Below are positions 16,301 to 22,804 of a DNA stretch of 64,000 nt, piece by piece. A program made the translations under genes and the position numbers. The notes beneath the pieces are model-generated. The model was not told where the DNA came from and did no database searches. It was given only the letters and a program-made list of their open reading frames with translations. This DNA is from a bacterium (Candidatus Blackallbacteria) CG13_big_fil_rev_8_21_14_2_50_49_14 (lineage in GTDB: Bacteria; Cyanobacteriota; Sericytochromatia; UBA7694): positions 309,570-373,569 of the forward strand of contig PFGG01000064.1 of NCBI GenBank assembly GCA_002783405.1. Reading direction: 5' to 3'. Position 1 is the stretch's first letter. Each line of letters starts with the position of its first letter.

Positions 16301-16962
16301 TTCTGCATGCTGGGGATAGCTTTGGTTATATGGGGATTATTTTCTCTGAACCCAGAAAATCTACCTTGCGGGTCTGTGAAAACGCTTCGATTTATGAGCT
16401 TGAGAAACGCGAATTGGATCGCCTTTTGGAACACTACCCTGAGATTGATCAGCGCAGACAGGGAATTGCACAGGAACGCATGGTGGTCTCTAAACTCAAA
16501 CAGACGCCTTCAAGTGCCGGAGCTGCTTTACGCCTGCAAAGTCTGATTGCCCAGCACAAAGCCCGGGCTCAGCAGCATCTGCACAGTTCAACACCCGCAC
16601 GGGCTGTGCAAGTAAACTCAGCCACAAAGACACTCCAGCCCTTGCAATACAATGAGATTGAACGTCGCTTGCTGGCTCAAGGAGCCTCTGAAGGGCTGAA
16701 TTGTCTTGAGCTGCATCTTTGTTTGAGTCGCAGTACACGCATGAAAGCTGCCCGTGTTTCCTTGATTGCACATGTGCTCGATAAATTGGGGACGCTGATC
16801 AAAACCTATCCCAGCCCTGAAGAAATTCTCGAAGAAAAGTTGGGAACAGATGTCGTCTTCACGCTTTTGACAGAACACCCTCCCGAACTCGTTATGGAAG
16901 ATTTAAACGCGATTGTTGAAGTGGATGGGGTCACTGTATTGCCTATCCAAACCGAAAACTGA
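13354..16962 (+). CDS. 1202-aa propeller / zinc-ribbon / cyclic-nucleotide-binding protein
   Basis: Start ATG 13354 with GGGAG eight bases upstream. Order of parts: N-terminal region and a beta-propeller of YVTN/WD-like repeats (about 150-370, e.g. VFDEKKHQIYFTDQEAPYLS); a linker; helical region (about 470-560); zinc ribbon (about 566-590, CPAC and CPSC); NHL/propeller repeats (about 600-880, e.g. HRTLIVDRGHHRILEV and YLITDTGNDRVLEI); a cNMP-binding domain (about 915-1040: IPLFAGAPWHFFEKLEKI, LSGSIEIL, GDSFGYMGIIF); and a C-terminal domain (1060-1202) of unknown type. There is no signal peptide or TM segment, so it is cytoplasmic. The ABC ATPase gene overlaps its stop by 1 bp. It is plausibly the regulatory sensor of the transporter. 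Confidence 0.8.
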   Translation: MENSQFAHIKDQALIQALTSREWVKQETISKVLLEQNAGFQSATYELQGLFYELHLRERCLRVKESVSLTSLGEIELAPNEKTPFHAQDWKPWGEGVVLIDPAQPHIVDWLKESEWPSRGLVLSSKRSYIYSPELVHQPWLGLASYSLDPRSSVAEQQASTGPYDLYVSTGQDRVCLVDRAAGELSLISTQNHTLSEKYSLRDPGSRFSLNLVFDEKKHQIYFTDQEAPYLSVLDIQGGSLEQYTLDPEIPGNLWLDAKNERLYLLIKSPQILIRCLKLSTLETLYEAPLPGELWSRVSQAPTDLLLLTPQALVVMMRHAETGRPWLIFLNPNDLSQISEIQLESPLPPTLLALADQNPLRRQTRKLADLLVDGGYIEAEKILELFPSQLPQPVDSEETVLEIITPENRVVEVLDGEGELISRSVEDLPARVVATPSPVLAKIPRLPALLSLSPIESMARQAKPRKTDNLPLPEEVVGMILQILSASFFAQTGLDLSQDSEALEKLRDQAHYVRIRLQDYDAARVFLPDLYQGKSLQTVVLRDSVLTMQELVQHSLRKPFETPPTHCPACRTPLLGIWDCPSCGLELLSPERAMKRSMGSVLAQTWLPPGYFVIPDVNEGRLLLINTQRFNYVTWQMNFKVLPGTKQPWDMLWLENFHVLVTDRMSNRVFECDAGGREVWHLEIEKHPELRLLEPVKATRYQRDGGTHRTLIVDRGHHRILEVSPDQKITWEWGHRSRRGSSDVLLDLPSDVQYTHELSYLITDTGNDRVLEIREGRVFRRFGDYLELKRPVAAQRLLNGETLIADAGHYRLLIVGSDGLPEQEVVYYRPGLDERFRMDEPLHMVRRENQNVVLIDRNRVMEINVLEKKIVWFSFLHELHMEILPAELPEEFPHRMDTSKGFEQFKEPTPPSVITLQAMLKQIPLFAGAPWHFFEKLEKILHLHTYRKGERVLEKGKIGRSMFFLLSGSIEILNEGDGEAGMILHAGDSFGYMGIIFSEPRKSTLRVCENASIYELEKRELDRLLEHYPEIDQRRQGIAQERMVVSKLKQTPSSAGAALRLQSLIAQHKARAQQHLHSSTPARAVQVNSATKTLQPLQYNEIERRLLAQGASEGLNCLELHLCLSRSTRMKAARVSLIAHVLDKLGTLIKTYPSPEEILEEKLGTDVVFTLLTEHPPELVMEDLNAIVEVDGVTVLPIQTEN

Positions 16963-17789
16963 TGTTTGAGCCCAGCCCTGTTCAATCTTCTGCGCTTCGT
17001 TTAGAAGTGGATGCGCTGGAGCAAAAAGCGGGTGGCAAAATGATCCTCTCTGGTGGCTTGAGTTTTCAACTACCTGCTGGTGCTTTTGTGGGGTTGCTGG
17101 GGCCTTCTGGTTCAGGCAAATCGACCCTGCTCAAGGCCTGTTGTGGGTTGCAACGACCCACTCGGGGAAAAGTACTTTTGAATGGGGAAGATTTTTACCG
17201 CAACCCAAAGCCTTGGCGAAAGCGGATTGGCTATGTTCCTCAGGATGATATTATTCACCAGGAACTGAGCGTTGAAAAAGCGATTCAGTATGCTGCCCGC
17301 TTGCGATTGCCGGCCGATATGACCGAGGAGCGGCGCAAAGCGCTTGTTACTCGGGTGATTGCTGAGGTTGGACTGCAAGAGCGTGCAAAACTAAGAATTC
17401 GTAAACTTTCAGGGGGCCAACGCAAACGGGCCAGTGTGGCCGTTGAACTTTTAAACCGGCCCGGCATTCTGTTTTTGGATGAACCGACCTCCGGCCAGGA
17501 TCCCAAGCTCGAAGAAGATATGATGCGTTTGTTTAAAGGTTTATCTCGCGAGGGTTCTACCGTGATTGTCACCACCCATGCCATGGCCAGTATTGAACTT
17601 CTGGATTTGGTCGTGCTGCTTCAGGGAGGGTGGTTGGTGTATATGGGGCCTCCAGAGCATTTGCTTGATTTTTTTGAATCCAAATCCTACGAAGGTATCT
17701 TTCGGATTTTGGCCCAGGGCAATCCGGCCCAGTGGGCAACACGTTACCGCAGCAGTGCTTTTTCCCGTTATTTAAGAGGGTTTAAATGA
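16962..17789 (+). CDS. ABC transporter ATP-binding protein (ABCG-like)
   Basis: A 275-aa ATPase with every motif intact: Walker A GPSGSGKS (47-54), Q-loop YVPQDD (91-96), signature LSGGQRKR (149-156), Walker B FLDEP (171-175), and the switch His in TTHAMAS. The spacing and the KRASVAVELL after the signature are typical of the ABCG/White subfamily, which exports lipids or hydrophobic compounds. It overlaps the permease gene by 4 bp. Substrate unknown. Confidence 0.9.
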   Translation: MFEPSPVQSSALRLEVDALEQKAGGKMILSGGLSFQLPAGAFVGLLGPSGSGKSTLLKACCGLQRPTRGKVLLNGEDFYRNPKPWRKRIGYVPQDDIIHQELSVEKAIQYAARLRLPADMTEERRKALVTRVIAEVGLQERAKLRIRKLSGGQRKRASVAVELLNRPGILFLDEPTSGQDPKLEEDMMRLFKGLSREGSTVIVTTHAMASIELLDLVVLLQGGWLVYMGPPEHLLDFFESKSYEGIFRILAQGNPAQWATRYRSSAFSRYLRGFK

Positions 17790-18541
17790 TGGCAACGAAA
17801 ACAGAACGGTCTGGATGGATTGATTTCTATCAGGCAGGTGTGCTGTCTGAGCGGTATCTGGATGTTTTTCTCAGCGATTTTCCCAGTCTTTTTCTGCTGA
17901 TTTTTCAACCGCTGGCTGTTGCGATCTGTGCGGGTCTGGTTTGGCGGGGGGGGCAGGGCACAGCAAACCTCTATTTTGTAATGGTTTTTTCTTCGGTCTT
18001 TTTTGGCTGTGTAAACGCCTGTCGGGAAATTGTCAAAGAGCGGATTATTTTTTCACGTGAGCGTTTGGTGGGCTTGCAGATTCCTGCGTATATTGCCTCT
18101 AAATTTTGGGTTTTGTCTATTTTTGCCTTGGGACAAAGCCTTTTGTTTTATCTGGGCCTGCGTTATTTCTTGGTTTTAGAAGGCAATCCACTGTTTGTTT
18201 TGCTGACCCTCTACTTTTCAATTGTGGCAGGAACAGCTCTGGGGCTTTGTATTTCTGCCTTTGTCAGTGCAGATGTTATGGCCATGACCTTGGTGCCTGT
18301 GGCCTTAATTCCACAATTGCTGTTTTCAAAAATTGTTATGCCGAATAAAAGCCTGACAGGTGCCGTGCTCTGGATGGAAAAACTGACTCTGGTAAAATGG
18401 AGCTATCTGAGCATTGAGGAACTGGTAAAACCAACTCCGGCCTGGAATCTTGTTTTGCAGGGTTGGGGCGTACTTTGGCTGATGAGTTTGGCATTTGTTC
18501 TGTTGAGTGCCTTGATCTTGAAATTGAAAGAAAGTTTTTAA
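17786..18541 (+). CDS. ABC-2-type permease
   Basis: A 251-aa membrane protein with about six hydrophobic helices (LFLLIFQPLAVAICAGLVW, LYFVMVFSSVFFGCV, FWVLSIFALGQSLLFYLGL, and so on) and the cytoplasmic ECR-like segment NACREIVKERIIFSRERLVG between helices 2 and 3, characteristic of ABCG/ABC-2 permeases. It has no ATPase of its own and pairs with the preceding gene. A G8 tract (17946-17953) lies in the first third of the gene. The next gene starts immediately after the stop. Confidence 0.85.
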   Translation: MMATKTERSGWIDFYQAGVLSERYLDVFLSDFPSLFLLIFQPLAVAICAGLVWRGGQGTANLYFVMVFSSVFFGCVNACREIVKERIIFSRERLVGLQIPAYIASKFWVLSIFALGQSLLFYLGLRYFLVLEGNPLFVLLTLYFSIVAGTALGLCISAFVSADVMAMTLVPVALIPQLLFSKIVMPNKSLTGAVLWMEKLTLVKWSYLSIEELVKPTPAWNLVLQGWGVLWLMSLAFVLLSALILKLKESF

Positions 18542-18997
18542 ATGCGAATTTTACTTGTCTTGGTTGCTTTCTTGGCTCTGGCAGGGGGCGCTGTGTATTT
18601 TTTCCAATCTTCTCCGGTGGCGAAGGCTCCCATGGGTGCAATTTTTAATGGGGATGCCCAAAAAATAATTCAAATGGGTCAAAAATTCATGGAAAGTATT
18701 CAATACAAGGATTTTAAGGCAGCAGCCCAAGACAGCTTGCCCGAGCAAAAAAAAGACTTAAATATCCCTGTGTTGATTGAACGACTTTTCCAGATCAAGC
18801 CTGAACTTTTGGATATCAACAATATTGCTGTTGTTTCGCATGATTTTGATTCTACAGGTGATCGGGCCCGTCTCAAAATGCAGGCCGATGTCAAAGTGTT
18901 GAATACCCAAGAATTGCGTAAACCTGAGATTATTCTGTATTTTAAAAAACTTCCTGATGGTAAGTGGTATATGGATTTCGCCTCCTCAATCAAATAG
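18542..18997 (+). CDS. Membrane-anchored small protein, last gene of the ABC/propeller operon
   Basis: A 151-aa protein: one N-terminal hydrophobic helix (residues 3-21, LLVLVAFLALAGGAVYFF) then a soluble domain of about 115 residues (IIQMGQKFMESIQYKDFKAAAQD, and later LYFKKLPDGKWYMDF) that resembles the NTF2/DUF4878-like fold of extracytoplasmic lipoproteins. Its start codon directly follows the permease stop, so it is part of the operon. It may be an extracytoplasmic accessory factor of the transporter. Confidence 0.65.
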   Translation: MRILLVLVAFLALAGGAVYFFQSSPVAKAPMGAIFNGDAQKIIQMGQKFMESIQYKDFKAAAQDSLPEQKKDLNIPVLIERLFQIKPELLDINNIAVVSHDFDSTGDRARLKMQADVKVLNTQELRKPEIILYFKKLPDGKWYMDFASSIK

Positions 18998-19025
18998 TCA
19001 GGTTTTAAAACGCAGAGCTGTTTGG

Positions 19026-19055
19026 TTGAAATCTTGAGGGGCCGTGGTTTAGAAT
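19026..19055 (+). promoter_or_regulatory. Promoter of the ycf35-like gene
   Basis: TTGAAA (19026-19031), 18-bp spacer, TAGAAT (19050-19055); both hexamers match consensus at five of six positions. The start codon is about 25 bp after the expected start site, with GGGAG before it. Confidence 0.6.
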
Positions 19056-19086
19056 AAACATATCGCCAAACAGGTGGGAGAGAAAA

Positions 19087-19482
19087 ATGTCCCATTTTAC
19101 TTCTGTTCAGACCCGGATTATGGATCTTGAATGTCTTGAGCTTTCTTTGAATCAATTGGATTATAAAGTGATTCACAAGGCAAGAATGCGGGGATGGCAA
19201 AACCAGCAAAAAGAAGTGAGCCTTGTGGCTCAATTTAAAAATTCCTGTCCCTATGATATTGGTTTTGTCAAAAATCAAAAGACCGGGGCTTACGCGATTG
19301 AAGCAGATTGGTGGGCGATCCACGAACATCTGGGCCTTGAAGAGGAATTTCTGGTACATCAGATCAGCCAGAGCTATGCTTACCATAAGGTTGTCAAAGA
19401 AGTGAAACAACGTGGTTTTGTCATTGCCCAGGAAAAAAAGGATGCCGATCAGAGCATTCGACTTCTGGTGCGTAAGTGGTAA
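19087..19482 (+). CDS. ycf35: DUF1257 / Ycf35-family protein
   Basis: A 131-aa protein that matches Ycf35 (DUF1257) from end to end by recall: N-terminal MSHFTSVQTRIMDLECLEL, then YDIGFVKNQKTGAYAIEADWW, QSYAYHKVVKEVKQRGFVIA, and a C-terminal basic strand SIRLLVRKW. The family is typical of cyanobacteria and is kept in some plastid genomes; its function is unknown, though it is often found near AAA-ATPase genes. Here it is alone, with its own promoter and a coiled-coil gene after it. It is soluble and has no signal peptide. Confidence 0.85.
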   Translation: MSHFTSVQTRIMDLECLELSLNQLDYKVIHKARMRGWQNQQKEVSLVAQFKNSCPYDIGFVKNQKTGAYAIEADWWAIHEHLGLEEEFLVHQISQSYAYHKVVKEVKQRGFVIAQEKKDADQSIRLLVRKW

Positions 19483-19516
19483 TGACCAGAGCAGCTCAAT
19501 CTACTCTTTAACAGGC

Positions 19517-19522
19517 TATAAT
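19517..19522 (+). promoter_or_regulatory. -10 box of the coiled-coil gene
   Basis: A perfect TATAAT, 46 bp before the ATG at 19568. No good -35 is seen at 16-18 bp, so only the -10 is called. Confidence 0.4.
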
Positions 19523-19567
19523 ACGTTTCAATTCACCAAGATGAAAATGTGAGAGCTGTGTATTTGC

Positions 19568-19975
19568 ATGACAAAAAAAACGATTTCTTCACAGGTATCT
19601 GCTGCTTCCCAGAGCATGGATCCCCTTCCTGAGAGTACTTCGCTCTTTGTTTTGTTTGATCAAAAATTAGAGAACTTACGGGGACGTACTGACGAGATTT
19701 TAAGCCAGGTTCATTTGGGGCGACTGGATACTCAAAATCAGGAAAATCGCTTGAATCAAACTTTGCAGAAACATACGCTTGAATTAAAAGAACTTGAATC
19801 TCAATTACAATATCTCTCCCATAAAACGGCCTTACAGCTTAAGGAAATTGAAAATGCCAATAGCCAGTTTAAACGGGATGTTGAAGCGCGGATGCAAGAT
19901 ATTCATTTCTCTACCCGTGAGGAGTTGAGCAGCTTGTCACGCCGTTTAGAAGTTCTTGAAAAATTAATTCTCTAA
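19568..19975 (+). CDS. Coiled-coil protein of unknown function
   Basis: A 135-aa protein. After a polar, Ser-rich N-terminus (1-25) nearly the whole chain has heptad character (LFDQKLENLRGRTDEIL, LNQTLQKHTLELKELESQL, LSSLSRRLEVLEKLIL). There is no signal peptide or TM segment. No family is recognised. It is a single-gene unit between ycf35 and the tRNA. Confidence 0.55.
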   Translation: MTKKTISSQVSAASQSMDPLPESTSLFVLFDQKLENLRGRTDEILSQVHLGRLDTQNQENRLNQTLQKHTLELKELESQLQYLSHKTALQLKEIENANSQFKRDVEARMQDIHFSTREELSSLSRRLEVLEKLIL

Positions 19976-20005
19976 AAAATTTTTAAAAACTCTGCACGAA
20001 TCCTA

Positions 20006-20034
20006 GTGACGTTCAAAACACTCTCCGTTATAAT
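20006..20034 (+). promoter_or_regulatory. Promoter of tRNA-Gly
   Basis: GTGACG (20006-20011, TGAC core), 17-bp spacer, perfect TATAAT (20029-20034). The start site would be about 18 bp before the mature tRNA 5' end. Confidence 0.65.
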
Positions 20035-20058
20035 GAAATTGTTCTGAGGAACGCACTC

Positions 20059-20130
20059 GCGGGAGTAGTTCAGTGGTAGAACATTTCCTTGCCAAGGAAA
20101 GGGTCGAGAGTTCGAGTCTCTTCTCCCGCT
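20059..20130 (+). tRNA. tRNA-Gly (GCC)
   Basis: A 72-base tRNA. The acceptor stem GCGGGAG (20059-20065) pairs with CTCCCGC (20123-20129), discriminator T at 20130. Anticodon loop TTGCCAA with anticodon GCC at 20091-20093 inside the TTTCC/GGAAA stem, and a T-loop GTTCGAGTC. The 3' CCA is not encoded. It has its own promoter and terminator. Confidence 0.97.
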
Positions 20131-20136
20131 CTTCTT

Positions 20137-20168
20137 AAAGCCGGTCAAATTTTGACCGGCTTTATGTT
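20137..20168 (+). terminator. Terminator of tRNA-Gly
   Basis: Near-perfect inverted repeat AAAGCCGGTCAAA / TTTGACCGGCTTT (20137-20163) followed by a T-rich stretch, seven bases after the tRNA. Confidence 0.85.
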
Positions 20169-20227
20169 TTTCTGGATTATTTTAAGCAAACGGTATCCAA
20201 AGAATTTTTATGAGAGAGACGTCTTAG

Positions 20228-21505
20228 ATGCGTTGGAAAGACAATGGCCGATTTAATGAGGTCTACGGTAAAACCCTCTTGGGGTCTCATCTGATCAATG
20301 GGACTGAATGCAGAGGGGAACTTTCGTTTGAGGTTCGAAATCCTGCCCATGCTGGGGATTGTGTCGGCAACTTTCCACAAGCCAGCTCTGAATTCATAGA
20401 ACAGGCCTGCCGTGCAGCTCAAGGGGCAAGAGCCTCCTGGCAGGGTCTGAGCGAAGCAGAAAGGTCTCTTTCCTTTCGACATCTTGCAGATTTGCTTTCA
20501 GGTCAACAAAGATTTTTAGCCCAGTTACTGGCCCGTGAATTGGGACAAGCTTTTCCTGAATGTTTGAGTGAAGTTCAGACTTGGATTGATTGCGCGCAGC
20601 GCTGTGCCAGACAAGAGCGCACCTCCCTGCTTTTGCCAACTGAAGTTCGGGAGGCTTTACAGGGTGTCTCACTCTATCTTCAGGAATCAAGGGCGGGAAT
20701 GGCTGTGATTCCCCATTTGATTTCAAATCTTTACTTGGGGCATCCTTGGGTTTGGCTGGCTCCCTCTGCGCTTTCTGCAACGGCCTATGTCTTGGGTCGC
20801 TTGTTTTGGCAGTCGGGTTTTCCGGCTGGGGTATGTAACCTTGTCTTGGGAGCCGATAAGGACTTCAGTGAGTATTTTCCACTGTATCAGCAGGGCCTGG
20901 TTCAGGCCTTTTATCTGCTCGGCAAAGCGGATACGCTTGCAAAATACTCTACACTTGCTTTACCAATACAGACTCTTGTTTTGCCAGAAAAGCCTTCTGT
21001 GCTGGTTCTTCGCGTTGAAACGCCCTTTCACAGGGCCCTTGAAACATCCTTTAAAGCCTGTTTTGAAAAAAACAACAATAGGTTTTTAAAGCTGCGGCGG
21101 ATTTTTGTGCCCCAATCGATTGCTTTGGCTTTTAAGCAAGGGTTTTTAAAGGCTATCCAGTCCTTGAAAATAGGCGACCCGAGCCTAAATCATCAAGTTG
21201 ATTTCGGTCCCCTGCGGATGGCTGACGATCTTGCACTGTATTTGAAACACCTTCAAGCGGGGAAAGCAGAGGGGGCTGAATTAATTTATGGCAAGGGACG
21301 GCTTTCCCGCGCCAGTAAACCTGAGCCCTTTATCGGCGATCCAGATGCTGGAAACTATGTTTGGCCCAGTCTTTGGGACAAGGTCAGTCCTGAAATGAAA
21401 TTTGCCCAAGCTGATCTGAAGGGGCCCGCAGTGGCTTTGATTGAAATTGAAAATCACGAGCAGGCTTTGGATTATTTGCAGGGAAGCCCGTTTCAATTGA
21501 TTTGA
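20228..21505 (+). CDS. Degenerate aldehyde dehydrogenase homologue (probable pseudoenzyme)
   Basis: A 425-aa protein with the ALDH fold (closest in feel to succinylglutamate-semialdehyde dehydrogenases): VRNPAHAGDCVGNFPQASSE, the cofactor region WLAPSALSATAYVLGRLFWQSGFPAGVCNLVLG, and NYVWPSLWDKV. The catalytic Cys position is Phe286 (NNNRFLKLRRIFVP where QRC-x-A-x-RR is expected), and the general base Glu is missing from VLPEKPSVLVL (ELGGK expected). The protein stops about 60-70 residues early, at SPFQLI, lacking the C-terminal oligomerisation strand. The frame is otherwise clean, so it is either a retained non-catalytic protein or an early pseudogene. Confidence 0.7.
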   Translation: MRWKDNGRFNEVYGKTLLGSHLINGTECRGELSFEVRNPAHAGDCVGNFPQASSEFIEQACRAAQGARASWQGLSEAERSLSFRHLADLLSGQQRFLAQLLARELGQAFPECLSEVQTWIDCAQRCARQERTSLLLPTEVREALQGVSLYLQESRAGMAVIPHLISNLYLGHPWVWLAPSALSATAYVLGRLFWQSGFPAGVCNLVLGADKDFSEYFPLYQQGLVQAFYLLGKADTLAKYSTLALPIQTLVLPEKPSVLVLRVETPFHRALETSFKACFEKNNNRFLKLRRIFVPQSIALAFKQGFLKAIQSLKIGDPSLNHQVDFGPLRMADDLALYLKHLQAGKAEGAELIYGKGRLSRASKPEPFIGDPDAGNYVWPSLWDKVSPEMKFAQADLKGPAVALIEIENHEQALDYLQGSPFQLI

Positions 21506-21567
21506 TCTGCTTGTGTGAGAAACCCTGCAAGGGGGATACTGAGTGAAAATCTGCAATGGAGCATTCA

Positions 21568-22002
21568 ATGTCGCAACTCTATCTTTGGCTCAAAGCTTTG
21601 CATTTGATCGCTGTCGTGGCGTGGTTTGCAGGCTTGTTTTATATTTTCAGACTCTATGTCTACCATATTGAAGCCAGTTCTGATGAGGTTAAAAAAACCT
21701 TGGAAGTAATGGAACGTAAACTGCTCAGAATCATTATGAATCCTGCCATGATCGCTGTACTTCTTTTGGGCTCAGGTCTGATCGCCGTGCGCTGGCCGGA
21801 GATTATGAAATCAGGCTGGTTTCATGCCAAGCTTTTATTTGTGACTCTGCTTTTTGGTTACCATCATTATGCAGGAGTGGTACGCAAACAATTGGCTGCA
21901 GGAACCTGTAAACTGACTTCTAAACAGGCCCGTTTGATCAATGAAATACCGACACTTTGTCTCTTTGTGATCATTATTCTGGTGGTGATTAAACCTTTTT
22001 AA
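21568..22002 (+). CDS. hemJ: HemJ-type protoporphyrinogen IX oxidase
   Basis: A 144-aa four-helix membrane protein matching HemJ: LWLKALHLIAVVAWFAGLFY then FRLYVYH, MNPAMIAVLLLGSGL, WFHAKLLFVTLLFGYHHY and RLINEIPTLCLFVIIILVV. HemJ oxidises protoporphyrinogen IX to protoporphyrin IX in haem synthesis and is the form used by most cyanobacteria and alphaproteobacteria. The ATG at 21568 has GGAG six bases upstream, so I prefer it to the ATG four codons earlier. No other haem gene is adjacent. Confidence 0.85.
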   Translation: MSQLYLWLKALHLIAVVAWFAGLFYIFRLYVYHIEASSDEVKKTLEVMERKLLRIIMNPAMIAVLLLGSGLIAVRWPEIMKSGWFHAKLLFVTLLFGYHHYAGVVRKQLAAGTCKLTSKQARLINEIPTLCLFVIIILVVIKPF

Positions 22003-22033
22003 GTCGTTCTTATCTGAAATTTGAGCAGGCAGT

Positions 22034-22720
22034 TCAGGAGGTTCCCTGGCGGTCTGCTCTTAATTTTTGTAAGTATTGACTTCGTTTACCCGGCTCCATG
22101 AGTGTATCGTAGGCTTCATTTAACATGCGTGCAATCGTCGCAAACCGATCGGGATGGTAAAACTTCATTTTGCTGCGATAGGCATCTTTGATTTCATCTG
22201 GCTTGCTTTCCAGGCTGATTCCCAGAAGCGTAAAATAATCCATTTGCGCCAAAAGTGTGGGATCAAAAAAACGAACCTGTGCGACAGATTGTTTCAGATT
22301 TTCATTGTCTTCACGGGCCTGATTCAGCTGCTCGCTCATAAAGATATTCTGGGTTTGTAGGGAGGCGATCATTTGATCTTTCTGAATCATTTGCAGTTTG
22401 AGTTTCTTAATCTCTTCCTGTTCCGCACTGCTGCCTCGGCTGGCTGGCGGTCTGATCAAATCGTAATCTTCATCTTGGCTGGGGGGGTGCATGGTTAAGG
22501 GGCGCTCATGTGTGAACTGCGCTTCTTTGGGGCGCCAGTTATGGCAGGCTTCACGCTGTATATGCATGCGGGAGACCGCTGAGGTGGTATTGTAGCGGTC
22601 TGGTTTGCGGTGACGGTTTTCTATTTCTTTGATTTCACAAATCACGAAAGCCTCGTCTTCCTCACCATAACGGGTATAAGCTGTGCCACCATAAGCACAG
22701 TTTCCGCATAGCCTTTCCAT
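22034..22720 (-). CDS. J-domain protein with N-terminal cysteine cluster
   Basis: A 228-aa protein. The N-terminal 60 residues carry Cys5, Cys8, Cys28 and Cys59 (CGNC, FVICEI, REACHNW), a possible metal or Fe-S site. A coiled coil follows (about 98-148, EQEEIKKLKLQMIQKDQMIA). A C-terminal J domain (about 161-222) has the HPD motif at 189-191 (KFYHPDRF) and FTLLGISLESKPDEIKDAYR. J domains stimulate Hsp70 ATPase, so this is probably a specialised DnaK co-chaperone. It is divergent from the K+ channel gene. Confidence 0.85.
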   Translation of the reverse strand: MERLCGNCAYGGTAYTRYGEEDEAFVICEIKEIENRHRKPDRYNTTSAVSRMHIQREACHNWRPKEAQFTHERPLTMHPPSQDEDYDLIRPPASRGSSAEQEEIKKLKLQMIQKDQMIASLQTQNIFMSEQLNQAREDNENLKQSVAQVRFFDPTLLAQMDYFTLLGISLESKPDEIKDAYRSKMKFYHPDRFATIARMLNEAYDTLMEPGKRSQYLQKLRADRQGTS

Positions 22721-22779
22721 ACTTGACTCCTGTTTATCCTGCTGATCCTATTCTATCAAAGGGCAAGCCTGCTTCAGGT

Positions 22780-22785
22780 TATAAT
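22780..22785 (+). promoter_or_regulatory. -10 box of the K+ channel operon
   Basis: A perfect TATAAT, 19 bp before the ATG of the channel gene, which has AAGGAG nine bases upstream. The -35 is weak. Confidence 0.4.
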
Positions 22786-22804
22786 GCCCAAGGAGTTTGA
22801 GTAA

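Noticed and set aside
18700..19410. 236-codon frame on the minus strand over the ycf35 region
   Set aside because: It lies opposite the recognisable Ycf35 gene and part of the preceding gene and has no recognisable domains or RBS.
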